From Actinomortierella ambigua (Eukaryota; Mortierellomycota; Mortierellomycetes; Mortierellales; Mortierellaceae): 22,102 nucleotides of DNA. The stretch lies in NCBI GenBank assembly GCA_016098155.1, contig JAAAJB010000573.1:1-22102 (forward strand), in the 5' to 3' direction. Of this stretch, positions 10,342 through 18,239 are shown one piece after another; within the stretch, counting starts at the first letter, position 1; the number at the start of each line of letters is the position of its first letter. Position numbers and translations under genes: made by a program. The notes under the pieces were generated by a model. The model saw nothing but the letters and a program-made list of their open reading frames with translations. It did no database searches and was not told the origin of the DNA.

Positions 10342-11778
10342 CTACACCTTTACCTTTTTCGAGGCATCGTCGGTCTGTAATGGTTTAAGAAGAAAAGCAA
10401 AAAGAGGAAGAGGAGGAAAGTTAGTCATCTGGCCGTCTCGCATCAATACCATCATCAGGCGGCCATCACAGTGTGAGTGGATCCATTGATTAGAACAAAA
10501 GGAACAACAACAACAACAACAAAAGACATACCGCTGGCGCTCCAAACTTTGCGGCGCGTTTGCGCTTCTTTTCTTCTTCAGCCTCATCTAGTTTGTACAA
10601 GGACGACTTGTTGCCGGGTGTCGCTGTGTTTGTTGTCGAAGTGGTAGTGGCGGTGGTGGTGGTGGTGGTGGCAGGCTTGGGCTGGATGCCAAATCGCTCT
10701 GCTCGCTTATTCAACACATCCTGCGACAACTATTAAAAGTAAGATTAATCACACGAGTGTTAATTTTCAAGATCAATATCGGGTCATGATATCAACATCC
10801 CATCATTTTTTTTTTCATTTGGGACATGTCATAAATACATAACAATAACATCCCAAAAAAAAAAGCGCACCTGAATGTTCTTGATGGGATTCGCCTTTCC
10901 ACCGCGTGCCGCACCCGTCGCCGTGGTCGTCGTCGTCGAAGCAGTCGTCTGTTTCTTCTCCGTTGTGGCCTTGTTCACAGTCGACGAGGGCGAAGAAGGG
11001 GTGGCAGCAACGCCAAACCGTGCAGCTCGCTCTAGCGCCTTGTCCTGCTCAGTCAGTGGGATACCGAACCGCGCCGCCCGGTTCTTTCGCTTCTCATACT
11101 CGGCCATCAGAGTCTCCTGCTGCGCTGTCTTCGCACCGGTTGAGTCAGCAGAGGGGGTCGAGGTGGGTGCCGACGTGCCAGCGGCACTGGTGGTGGTGGT
11201 TGCTGTGGTGGCAGGAGTGGTAGTAGGGGCACTGGCAGGGGTGGTGGTCGATGCTCCTGCTGTTGCGATGGAGGTCGAAGGCGCAGTAGCACCAGCAACA
11301 GCACCAGCAGCGGTGGGAGCAGCAGTCGTAGGTGCCGAAGAAGCCTTTGTGTCAGCGTCTGTAGGCAAGGCAACCTCTCTAGGTAGTTTTGATGAGAGAG
11401 AGAAGGAGAAGTGTGTAAGAAAGCTGGTTCTGTTGTTGCGCAGGAGGGACTCGACACTTGTGTGGGGCAGAAACCATAGCAACCACGCGTTCAAGTACTC
11501 GCATGGTCAACAGGGAATCGTAATAATAGACAATAACAAAAACAAAGAAAAACACAAAACAATGGCACATACTCATTCTCCCAATCAAAATTGTCGCCAG
11601 TGCTAGTGCCAGTGGGTGGAGCGACGACAGCAGCGACATCATCTACATCTTCCTTGGTTTGATGTTCGAGCAATCGGGCGACGAGCTCCTCCTTCTTGCC
11701 TGTGGTGGGCAATCCAGCGAGCTGCAGCTGTTCCTTGAGTTCGTTCACCTTGAGCTTTCGAGGATCCATGTCGGCCAT
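10342..11778 (-). CDS. SAP-domain mRNP/mRNA-export protein, Tho1/SARNP-like (four exons)
   Basis: Exons on the minus strand are 11778-11573, 11378-10871, 10729-10532 and 10374-10342, giving 314 aa with consistent phases. Donors are GTATGT, GTGCGC and GTATGT; acceptors are CCTAG, AATAG and TACAG. Residues about 8-42 form a SAP domain (KVNELKEQLQLAGL, then GKKEELVARLLEH), a DNA/RNA-binding helix-turn-helix. A long Ala/Thr/Pro/Ser-rich linker follows. The C-terminal half has four short motifs: RAARFG at 169 and 186, RAERFG at 247 and RAAKFG at 296. In Tho1/SARNP proteins this motif class binds the DEAD-box helicase Sub2/UAP56 in TREX-linked mRNA packaging; that role is inferred here from family knowledge. 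The tail DDASKKVKV is basic and NLS-like. Start context is AAGATGG. The frames open on the opposite strand of exon 2 are shadows of the skewed composition. The SAP assignment is strong; the exact orthologue is likely but unproven. Confidence 0.88.
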
Positions 11779-12477
11779 CTTTTGTGAATGTGCTTTTGTG
11801 TGGAGAGAGAAAGAGTGAAAGAAGAGGGATGAGATGGGGGGGAGGCTTCCTAAAAGGTGGTGGTGGTGGTGGTGGTGGTGGGTGACAAATTGGATGGGGG
11901 GTGGGAGAGAAGACCGCGTCTGAGCTGATCAGGGAAAATCGAGAGGACTGGATTGCGTAGTACCCGCTTAAGAGAATATTCAAGAGACCCTTACCTTTTA
12001 CTGCAGTGCAGTGCATGGGAACGGGTGCTCACTGGTTTTTTTATATATATATACATATAACCAACAGGCAGCTGAGAGAGATGGAGGATGAGTGGGCGCA
12101 CAGCTCCCTGCACAGCACGGATTGTACTCTTTTGTCCGAGTGTGCGGGCTGTTGCAGACAGAAGGACTTGATGGCGCGCGTCCCTTCTCTGGGGATGCGT
12201 CTCTCTCTATTCTTTCTCTGCGGGAAAGTGAAAGCCCAAAAAAAAAAAAGGTTTCGACGCCGCCGTTGCGGTAAGAGCCCCACATTCATTCGTCCCCAAC
12301 GACTCGCCCATGCTCTTCATTGGATGAACATTGTCTTCAATTGAGGCGAATCCAAACCTGCTCTTCGGTTATTGGTTTTCTTTGCCTTCGAGTCTTCTTC
12401 CTTGCAGACTTCCTCTCCCACAACCCACAACCACCACCTCCTCTCCCCCTTTAAGTTCTATCTCAGACCTTTCTGAC
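11779..12477. promoter_or_regulatory. Divergent promoter region between the SAP and glycosyltransferase genes
   Basis: About 700 bases separate two divergently transcribed genes, so promoters and 5' UTRs of both must lie here. Visible elements are a GGT trinucleotide run (11856-11880), a TATATATATATA-type run near 12041-12052, and a pyrimidine-rich leader just before the ATG at 12478. The upstream ATG at 12331 is in frame with the glycosyltransferase. It would add a Ser/Pro/Thr-rich segment ahead of the membrane anchor, so it is treated as leader. Confidence 0.6.
11856..11880. repeat. (GGT)n trinucleotide microsatellite
   Basis: This is a run of about eight GGT units in the 5' flank of the SAP-domain gene (CCA-rich on its sense strand). 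It is the same triplet class that has expanded inside the coding sequence of the neighbouring glycosyltransferase near 12820-12845. Confidence 0.85.
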
Positions 12478-13296
12478 ATGATACGAATCTTCACAAAAAG
12501 GGTCTTCTGCATAGCCTTGGCCATCCTGGCCGCCATCGGCCTGCTACTACTTCAGCCCGATCCGTGGGACCATAGCCCTCCGCACATCCTCACTCAAAAG
12601 ACAGCCAGGGGCACACTCTACAATGGCTTTGTCCACAAGCCCTGCGCAGAAACAATGTCTTTTGGCTACACTTGGTTCTCGACCACCTTTAACATCGTCT
12701 GTGACCGTCAGGACACGTCCCCATTGTGCACGTTACGGATCAAGACCTCGGGCTCAAACGGCCAGTCAAGTCTCGGCGAAAAGTCGCTCAAACTGTGGAA
12801 GCTCGTCTCTCGATCGAGTGGTGGTGGTGGTGGTGGTGATGGTGGTAGTGCTGCTACTGCTGCTGTTACTGCTGTTGCGACAACCGCCAACATCATTGTC
12901 AAGCTCGACGACGAAACCATCATCCAAAAACACGTCCTCGACGAGTTCATTGACGACTTTGCGCGCAAGCCCTGTATCGTCGCTGGTATACCCCACAATA
13001 GTAATAACAACAATAACGGTGGCGACGGCCGCTATTGGCCGCTCAGCAAACTGTACATGTTCAAGAAGAGTGCCCTCCCGCCGGTGGATAGCCCGCTTTG
13101 GCTCGCCAAGAGTGGCAGGCAGTTTATGAATGCCGAGCATGTCCAGATGGCCCACCTCATCAACGTCACGGACCCGGCCCTCGTCTGCCAGATCGACACC
13201 TCCAAGTTTTGGCATGGCGACTTTGACGAGTCGACAAAGGGATGGGACATGCGCGTTGAGCTCAAGTTTAGATACCTTTCCTCTAGTAGCTGTTAA
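12478..13296 (+). CDS. Type II membrane GT-A glycosyltransferase, GT31-like (diverged copy)
   Basis: This 272-aa protein has a short cytoplasmic basic end and a single membrane segment (residues about 9-25, IALAILAAIGLLLLQ), so it should face the Golgi or ER lumen. Conserved blocks shared with the convergent gene at 13961-14776 include AETMSFGYTWFST, LGEKSL, KLDDETIIQKHVLDEFID and KFRYLS. KLDDE at 142-146 sits where GT-A enzymes have the metal-binding DxD; the partner reads KLDDD. A Gly/Ala/Thr-rich insertion (GGGGGGDGG near residue 120) precedes this strand, and an Asn-rich insertion (SNNNNNGGDG) follows the next one. Both arise from triplet runs absent from the partner. The ATG at 12478 is chosen because it puts the anchor at the N-terminus. 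GT31-like is a family-level inference; sugar specificity cannot be told. The copy may be under relaxed constraint but has no stop or frameshift. Confidence 0.68.
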   Translation: MIRIFTKRVFCIALAILAAIGLLLLQPDPWDHSPPHILTQKTARGTLYNGFVHKPCAETMSFGYTWFSTTFNIVCDRQDTSPLCTLRIKTSGSNGQSSLGEKSLKLWKLVSRSSGGGGGGDGGSAATAAVTAVATTANIIVKLDDETIIQKHVLDEFIDDFARKPCIVAGIPHNSNNNNNGGDGRYWPLSKLYMFKKSALPPVDSPLWLAKSGRQFMNAEHVQMAHLINVTDPALVCQIDTSKFWHGDFDESTKGWDMRVELKFRYLSSSSC

Positions 13297-13960
13297 TTGC
13301 CATCACTTACTCTAAAATACATCGTGGTATTTCCTCCTGGGAAAGTGGTCGAGCCCCCCTGCAGTAACATGGGCTAAAAAAAAGGGGGGTGGGAGGAGGA
13401 GGGGAGGGTGATTATGTGACAAGGATGTAGTGTCCGTTGTACTATGAGGCGAGAAAGACTCGGGGACAAATGAGAATACGTGTATTTTGGTACCGTTACA
13501 ATGCTCGGCCACACACCTCTGTTGCTTCCTCTTTTGGGGTTTTGAAACCTGTCCAGGTCATCATGTTCCGTAAGTGGTACCAATAGAACTATTGGCCCCT
13601 GGTACCCAGCCCCTGCCAAAAAGCTCAGACCCTGCCCTTTTTTTTGATTCAGACACATGACCAAGGATGAAAAATGAGATGCATGCAGCACCCAGGAAAA
13701 AGCAACAGCCGACATGGGGTGGTTCAACTATTTCTTGATTGAACTTTCAGCCAATCAATGTGTGTTGGACCATGCCAAGTTAATTTTAAGAAAAGTTGAA
13801 GGCGGGGGGACATTCCCCATACCATTCGAAAAAAGTATGTTTGTTTAGATTTGTTTTTGAGAGAGGGGTTGGGAGAGGTTGGGAGAGGTTGGGAGAGAGA
13901 CTCTACGGATGCCAGGACTGGGGAGATGCTAAGGATACGAAAATTCATTCATTCCTTCTA
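13297..13960. other. Convergent spacer between the two glycosyltransferase genes
   Basis: This spacer should hold both 3' UTRs. It contains an inverted repeat, CCAATAG-aa-CTATTGG (13580-13595), flanked by GGTACC on both sides, and a GGGAGAGGTT decamer repeat near 13865-13900. No gene is supported. A frame at 13374-13727 on the minus strand lacks recognisable motifs. Confidence 0.65.
13865..13898 (+). repeat. GGGAGAGGTT tandem decamer with G-quadruplex pattern
   Basis: Three near-identical decamers follow a GGGG run. The G-runs at 13865-13868, 13871-13873, 13881-13883 and 13891-13893 are separated by 2, 7 and 7 bases, which meets the usual G3+N1-7 quadruplex rule on the + strand. It sits about 70 bases past the stop codon of the minus-strand glycosyltransferase, so in that transcript it would be C-rich. 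Confidence 0.7.
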
Positions 13961-14776
13961 CTACTTTGGAGGTGTACAGCCAGCCGAGAGGTATCGAAAC
14001 TTGATCTCCACCCGCCCGTCCCAGTTGGGATCGCCCTCTTTGTACTGGCTGTGGGCATACTTTTCGCCATCAAGCCAGCAGATGTGCTCGGTATCGTTGG
14101 TGGGCACGCCCATGATGTATCCGATTTGGCCATCCTCGTACTTGTTAAAGTCGGATGCTGACGTCCAGATGTGACTAGAGCTCGGCGGCATGGCGCTCCG
14201 CTTGAACATGTATAAACGACCAAGTGGCCACCAAAAGTCGTACTCGTCCTTGGCCCATTTGACCATGGTGCCACCAATGACGCAGGGCTGCTTGGCAAAA
14301 TTGTCGATGAATTCGTCAAGCACATGCTTTTGGATGATGGTGTCGTCGTCCAGTTTGACGACAATGTCGGGGATGTCCTCGGCCTGGTGGACCATCTTCC
14401 ACAGGGCCAGGGACTTTTCTCCGAGCGAGACATAGCCGTTGGAGTTTTCTAGCCATACTGTACAAAGTGGCGAGGGGTCGTTTTTGTCGCAGGCAATGTT
14501 GTAGATGGTCGAGAACCAGGTGTATCCAAAGGACATTGTCTCGGCACACGACTTGTGGACAAAGCCAACGTACTTTGTACCTGAAGCTGTTTGTTGCGTC
14601 CAAAACTGGCCAACTTTGGTGTTTGGAAGTGTTGAAAGTCCTCCTGGCTGCACCTGGCGGGGGCGTTGCGTCTCGCTGCCGGTCTGCGCGAACTGGAACT
14701 CAAAGTGCCAGAGTGTGGTGAAGGCAAAGACTATTACTAGTAGCGACAGGCCAAAGGCCAAGAGCTCTTTCTTCAT
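13961..14776 (-). CDS. Type II membrane GT-A glycosyltransferase, GT31-like (conserved copy)
   Basis: This 271-aa, single-exon protein has an N-terminal membrane anchor (residues about 6-24, LAFGLSLLVIVFAFTTLW) after MKKE, then a stem and a catalytic domain for the secretory-pathway lumen. Motifs in order: GFVHKSCAETMSFGYTWFST, YVSLGEKSLALWKM, then IVKLDDDTIIQKHVLDEFID with the metal-binding acidic triad at D143-D145, CVIGGTM, WWPLGRLYMFKRSAMPP, and a C-terminal VEIKFRYLSAGC. The KLDDD plus hydrophobic strand pattern fits GT31-like galactosyl/N-acetylglucosaminyl transferases, but the donor sugar cannot be inferred. The ATG at 14776 is preferred over the in-frame ATG at 14890, which would put a second hydrophobic stretch ahead of the anchor. 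It is convergent with, and clearly homologous to, the gene at 12478-13296, and has none of its low-complexity insertions. Confidence 0.75.
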   Translation of the reverse strand: MKKELLAFGLSLLVIVFAFTTLWHFEFQFAQTGSETQRPRQVQPGGLSTLPNTKVGQFWTQQTASGTKYVGFVHKSCAETMSFGYTWFSTIYNIACDKNDPSPLCTVWLENSNGYVSLGEKSLALWKMVHQAEDIPDIVVKLDDDTIIQKHVLDEFIDNFAKQPCVIGGTMVKWAKDEYDFWWPLGRLYMFKRSAMPPSSSHIWTSASDFNKYEDGQIGYIMGVPTNDTEHICWLDGEKYAHSQYKEGDPNWDGRVEIKFRYLSAGCTPPK

Positions 14777-15594
14777 TGTTGTGTGCTGTGTGGTGTGCCT
14801 AGATAAGGAACATATTTTAAGCATTAAGAAAAGAAAAAAAAAAGAAAAAACCAGTGCAAAAGTTGCGTAGGGTGAGCAAGGCATATCCAAACTAGAGTGT
14901 GTAAGGGGGAAGCTAGTGAATGCAGGGAGCGGATTGTTTCCATGCCGTACCTTGTGGATGCTAAATGGAACGAATGAGAAATGATGGGCTGTTTTTTTTT
15001 TTTTGTCAAGTTTAAAGTTTGGCCATCCCGCCCAGCAGCAGCACAGGCAAGAGACTCATCCTGCCGTCCCAGCCAATCAGTGTGTCAAGAGGATGCCCTC
15101 GCTTCCCTTCTCGAGCTTCAGTACTAGAGGTGAGGATGCCCTGCCATTGGCTAGCAGGTATCTCCGGAAAAGAGCATTTCAAGATCCGTAGAGTCTCCAA
15201 ATCGGAGTATAAAAGGAGTTTGACCAATAGTATCTGTATCCCAGATTTGTAGTAACTGGCTTGGAAAATGGAGTATCCTTCCAGCATGTCACAATCTCCG
15301 TTCAAATACTCACCTCAATACTAAGCTACTGATGATATCGAACCAACCGCCAGAACCTCCGGAAAATGATAAGAGTGGCACAGTTGTTTTCTCTCTCTCC
15401 TCCTCTCTCTCCCCCTCTCTCTCTGTCTGTCTCTCTCTTTCTCCTATCTCCTATCTCCTGACCCCTGATTTTCCTTCGCTCATTTCTATCCATGCTTTTG
15501 GAAATGAATGCTTACCTTTCCAGCTGCCCCAACAGAAGAGGTGGGCTGCACATTCATGCATAGCGCGGCAGCATTGCACTTCTTTCATTATCAT
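14777..15594. other. Upstream region of the minus-strand glycosyltransferase; promoter-like elements, no firm gene
   Basis: The first few hundred bases must carry the promoter of the gene ending at 13961. CCAAT-type motifs are visible near 15071 (AGCCAATCAG, +) and 15145 (ATTGG). A TATAAAAG at 15208-15215 is oriented to the right. An ATG at 15332 opens MISNQPPEPPENDKSG and then runs into a CT repeat (about 15390-15440). It could be a remnant first exon of the Myb-like relic downstream, but nothing proves it. Confidence 0.45.
15208..15215 (+). promoter_or_regulatory. TATA-like box
   Basis: TATAAAAG lies about 125 bases before an ATG at 15332 and about 390 bases before the Myb-like relic on the same strand. 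CCAAT-type motifs lie 60-140 bases upstream. It may be the relic promoter of that lost gene. The match is short, so chance is possible. Confidence 0.35.
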
Positions 15595-15750
15595 AACTCA
15601 CGCAGTTTTGAAACACAAGGATAACAATGGTGGAACTTAGGGGAGAAGACAGTCCTATGTCGACCAGCAAGAAAGTTTGGATCCGCCCAACGGCCGTCAG
15701 TTGCATACTCCAGTTGTAACAAGGAGCTGTCCCAGCCTGCAGCTTGCCCA
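15595..15750 (+). pseudogene. Myb/SANT-like fragment, relic copy A (frameshifted)
   Basis: This segment aligns by eye with 18037-18239 on the same strand. Shared DNA blocks include TGAAACACAAGGATA, CAGTCCTATGTCGA and GCATACTCCAG. Translation of one frame gives TVLCRPARKFGS, matching AVLCRLARKCGC in copy B. The matching continuation TAVSCILQ lies in another frame, because one base is missing between 15670 and 15693 relative to copy B. About 35 bases present in copy B after GGATA are absent here. The Trp and Glu residues that start the motif in copy B are partly lost. This is a decayed duplicate, not an expressed gene. Confidence 0.6.
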
Positions 15751-16488
15751 GTCCAGCCAACTCAGTTTCAGGAATGGGTGCAGTAGCACTTGAAGAGCCA
15801 CAAAACGCGAATAGGATCTTGCACGGAGATCCGTATAAACGTGATTACTAGGACGCGATTTTTCCGTTGCATCAACACCAAGAATACTTGAACTAGGCGT
15901 TGCTATAACACACACTGTTTGCACTTCAGTGACTGACCACTACGGCGGTTGCCGAACGAGGGGCTCAGGAAACTATTCATGGTGGAGACGCCGACGAGAT
16001 AGCCACTAACATCTACTTATTTGGAAGCCAAATGAAGGTTTAAGAGAGGAACTTTGTCTGGAGCATGATGAATTGGAGAATTATGAAGGAGATGGAGCTC
16101 TCAAAGCGACGGCGTGGAAAGCATAGGTCAGAATGACTTCAAAGGGGCTGGTACGCCTTAACGCCAGTATACCAAAGAGTGTGCATATGGTGGCTTCCTA
16201 ACTCCACACTAATCTTGCTCGGCACATGGTGTAAATTGCTGGATATCCTTTCTTCCAACAATGTGCAAGAGACGATTGAAACTCACAAAAGGGAAAGAAA
16301 CGACGAATGTAAGATGAGTGTTACCATGCGTGTGCAATCCTTTTCTCGAGGGCGTTGGCGATGGGTAGATCTGCTCATAGAGCAAGAGAAGCAGAAGGTC
16401 ATGTTGGTCGTGTTGCTGTTTTATTTTATTTATTTATTTGGAACTAGAGCGATAGTTTGAGAGCTGCAGAAAGTCTGAAATGGAAATT
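15751..16488. other. Degenerate accessory DNA, no firm gene
   Basis: Short open frames with protein-like composition occur but none is bounded by credible starts or splice sites. One on the + strand, ending in a TAG near 16122-16124, reads EELCLEHDELENYEGDGALK after a TAA near 16006-16008. A TTTA repeat at about 16420-16439 provides several AATAAA signals on the minus strand, just beyond the minus-strand relic at 16489-16754. Nothing else is recognised. Confidence 0.4.
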
Positions 16489-16754
16489 TTACACGTACTG
16501 TGAGGTCGACAACCTTGTTACCTGGTCGTGGACATATTTGTCATAAATGGCTGAGAGCGCCTGTTGCACACAGGGATAGTAAAGTTCTTTCTGATCAAGC
16601 CTTCCAGTATCTCAATACGAACATCGAAGCTTTTGTCGAATGGACCCATCCATTGTTTTGCAAGCCATGTTGCCTCCCTGAAGACTCTTATCGGGTCATA
16701 ATCTCCTCAATCAATTTGTTCACGAAGAAGTATTTGGCTGCCACGAGCAAACCC
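16489..16754 (-). pseudogene. Decayed coding sequence of unknown family
   Basis: One minus-strand frame from 16754 to a TAA at 16518-16520 encodes protein-like sequence (IRVFREATWLAKQWMGPFDK, then SFDVRIEILEGLIRKNF) interrupted by one in-frame TGA at 16707-16709. Near the end a second frame takes over with YYPCVQQALSAIYDKYVHDQ, stopping at 16489-16491, which suggests a frameshift. Several AATAAA signals lie beyond it at about 16420-16439. I do not recognise the family. The composition, rich in Trp, Ile and charged residues in a helical pattern, argues for a former gene rather than chance, but this is an impression from reading. Confidence 0.35.
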
Positions 16755-16877
16755 TACCTAGATCTGTTCTCAATGACTTGAGCCAAAAATGCAGAAGCCT
16801 CTCCCACTTTGCACCAAGAGACAGGTAAATCAACAAGTGATAGTATGAAATGACCGAGGATGTACTCGATTCAATCG

Positions 16878-16883
16878 TTTATT
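16878..16883 (-). terminator. AATAAA polyadenylation signal
   Basis: AATAAA on the minus strand starts 17 bases after the TAG stop at 16900-16902 of the GPI-type exon. The spacing fits a short 3' UTR and supports that exon as the true end of a minus-strand gene. Confidence 0.5.
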
Positions 16884-16899
16884 ATGTGGAAGGGAAGAC

Positions 16900-17244
16900 T
16901 TATCTCCGCATGACAAATAGGAGGACAAGGAGGGGGAGCAGGAGTGTGGCCATACTGGGGAGGGCCTTGATGGTTGCAGCGTCAGATGAATAGTACAAAG
17001 AACCCGTGAAGATGGTTTTAGAGCATGGAAGGTACATTGTGAGAAGTTCTTCTGAGTAGTACCCAATGATGCCGTTTTTAACAGGGATGATATCGGTGCC
17101 ATTTAAGAGATGGGTTCCGTTAACCACGGGGAAACCATCTATGGATTTGTCACCAAGGACATAGCAGCAGCGGTCGCAATCATGGATTTTCGCGGTCATC
17201 ACCTTTCCGAGAGGTCCCAATGATACTTCCGGCAAGTTCATGAT
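16900..17244 (-). CDS. Terminal exon of a probable GPI-anchored surface protein, family unknown
   Basis: The exon starts after a TTTAG acceptor (17245) that has a CTAAC branch site upstream. It encodes about 114 residues. Four cysteines (CDRCC and one later), two N-glycosylation sequons (NGTHLLNGTD) and a C-terminal hydrophobic tail (LPSMATLLLPLLVLLFVMRR) after a small-residue SSDAAT stretch fit a GPI-anchor signal. Upstream coding is less sure. A frame ending KPVVK at 17434 precedes a GTACG donor; from there either a 9-base microexon (17362-17354) between GTACGA...TAATAG and GTAAGG...TTTAG, or one 189-base intron, keeps phase 0. That upstream frame, open to about 17700, contains an RERER run from a CT repeat, and its own start is unknown. 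Several further 5' exons may be missing or decayed. I do not recognise the protein family. Confidence 0.5.
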   Translation of the reverse strand: MMNLPEVSLGPLGKVMTAKIHDCDRCCYVLGDKSIDGFPVVNGTHLLNGTDIIPVKNGIIGYYSEELLTMYLPCSKTIFTGSLYYSSDAATIKALPSMATLLLPLLVLLFVMRR

Positions 17245-18036
17245 CTAAATAGAAGTGACTTCCAAGAGAAAGTAGTTAGAATATGACCAGGCATGTCGGG
17301 GAATGTGTGTTCCTTCAAAAGAAAGCGCAGCAATCCACCAGGGTCTGCCTTACCAGGAGTGTCTATTAGAAGGATATGATATAGTGAGACTTGAGGTGTC
17401 AGCAATGAATCTTGGGAAGGAAAGAATTCGTACCTTGACGACTGGTTTAGAATTATATGCTTGAAGATGGTCGAACCGCGTTGGAAAGCGACAGCTTTTA
17501 TGTGTTACTTTGGTTCTGCTCCGATAATTTTTCCGTATTTCAACGATTCCCTGGTAGCCGCTGAGCGGATAACTCGTTATTGGCAAAAAGATATATGTAC
17601 ACAGATCGAAATCAATGCTGCGTGCAAGGAAAATGGCTTGTCTCTCTCTCTCCCTTTGTATCCTTCGCGCAACTGGTACGTACTGTACTATGGGTAGCAT
17701 CCCATTGTCCTCGTAGCCAGATGCTCAAGAACTCTAAAAAGAAAACCATACCATCAAGCAAAAAGGCCAAACGATTTTTAAACCCCTCCCCTCGCTACTA
17801 AGCGTCACAAAATATCTGTACGGTACCTGTAGACAAAACGCATGGTACCAATTAGATACACAGGTATTTCAGCATTGCCGGGGTGGCTGAGACAGGGGTA
17901 TCAATGGTAGAGTAGCACGCTTGTGGTAGTGCTGACTACTGCGGTGCGATGAATCGTGAAAGGTACTTGTTCGCCAGACTGTTGCAACCTCGGGCATGGA
18001 ATTTAGCAAGATGTGGAGTATCTCTCTCGCTGAAAA
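17245..18036. other. Possible upstream exons and introns of the GPI-type gene; otherwise unassigned
   Basis: On the minus strand, 17245-17353 looks like an intron, 17354-17362 a possible microexon, 17363-17433 another possible intron and 17434 upward a possible exon. A CT run at 17640-17652 lies inside that frame. Between about 17700 and 18036 I see no gene. A short box-A-like GGTGGCTGAG at about 17882 is not followed by a tRNA fold. Confidence 0.35.
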
Positions 18037-18239
18037 AACTCGCACTGCTATGAAACACAAGGATAGCGACACATCAATATGGCTATTAGCCAAGACACCC
18101 GGGTCAGCATGGTGGAGCTATGAGGAGGATGCAGTCCTATGTCGATTAGCACGAAAATGTGGATGCCACTCGAACGCCGTCAGTCGCATACTCCAGTGAT
18201 AGAAAGAACTAGGTGATACTCAACCTGCGGCTTGTCTTA
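18037..18239 (+). pseudogene. Myb/SANT-like fragment, relic copy B
   Basis: An ATG at 17996 leads through KHKDSDTSIWLLAKTPGSAW to WSYEEDAVLCRLARKCGC and SNAVSRILQ, then TGA-TAG at 18197-18202. The W-x-x-EED-x-x-L-x-x-L-x-x-x-x-G spacing resembles the first half of a Myb/SANT helix-turn-helix repeat; the later Trp of the motif is replaced. Reading continues in frame after the two stops (KELGDTQPAACLIPECPPSP), as if the parent gene continued there. Copy A at 15595-15750 shares both the motif and this continuation (KELSQPAACP). A complete gene is not present, so it is called a fragment. Confidence 0.5.

Noticed and set aside
10875..11606. 243-codon open frame on the + strand, rich in Val, Ala and Glu
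   Set aside because: It is antisense to exon 2 of the SAP-domain gene and arises from the triplet-biased Ala/Thr/Pro coding sequence; no motif or splice structure of its own.
12331..12477. Upstream in-frame extension of the plus-strand glycosyltransferase
   Set aside because: It would bury the membrane anchor behind a Ser/Pro/Thr-rich segment; the partner gene has its anchor directly at the N-terminus.
13866..13900. Decamer repeat considered as a telomere-like or CRISPR repeat
   Set aside because: The unit is not a known telomere repeat, and there are no spacers between copies.
15337..15347. Minus-strand GGTTCGATATC, B-box-like
   Set aside because: The bases where an A box should be contain a CT repeat; no tRNA fold.
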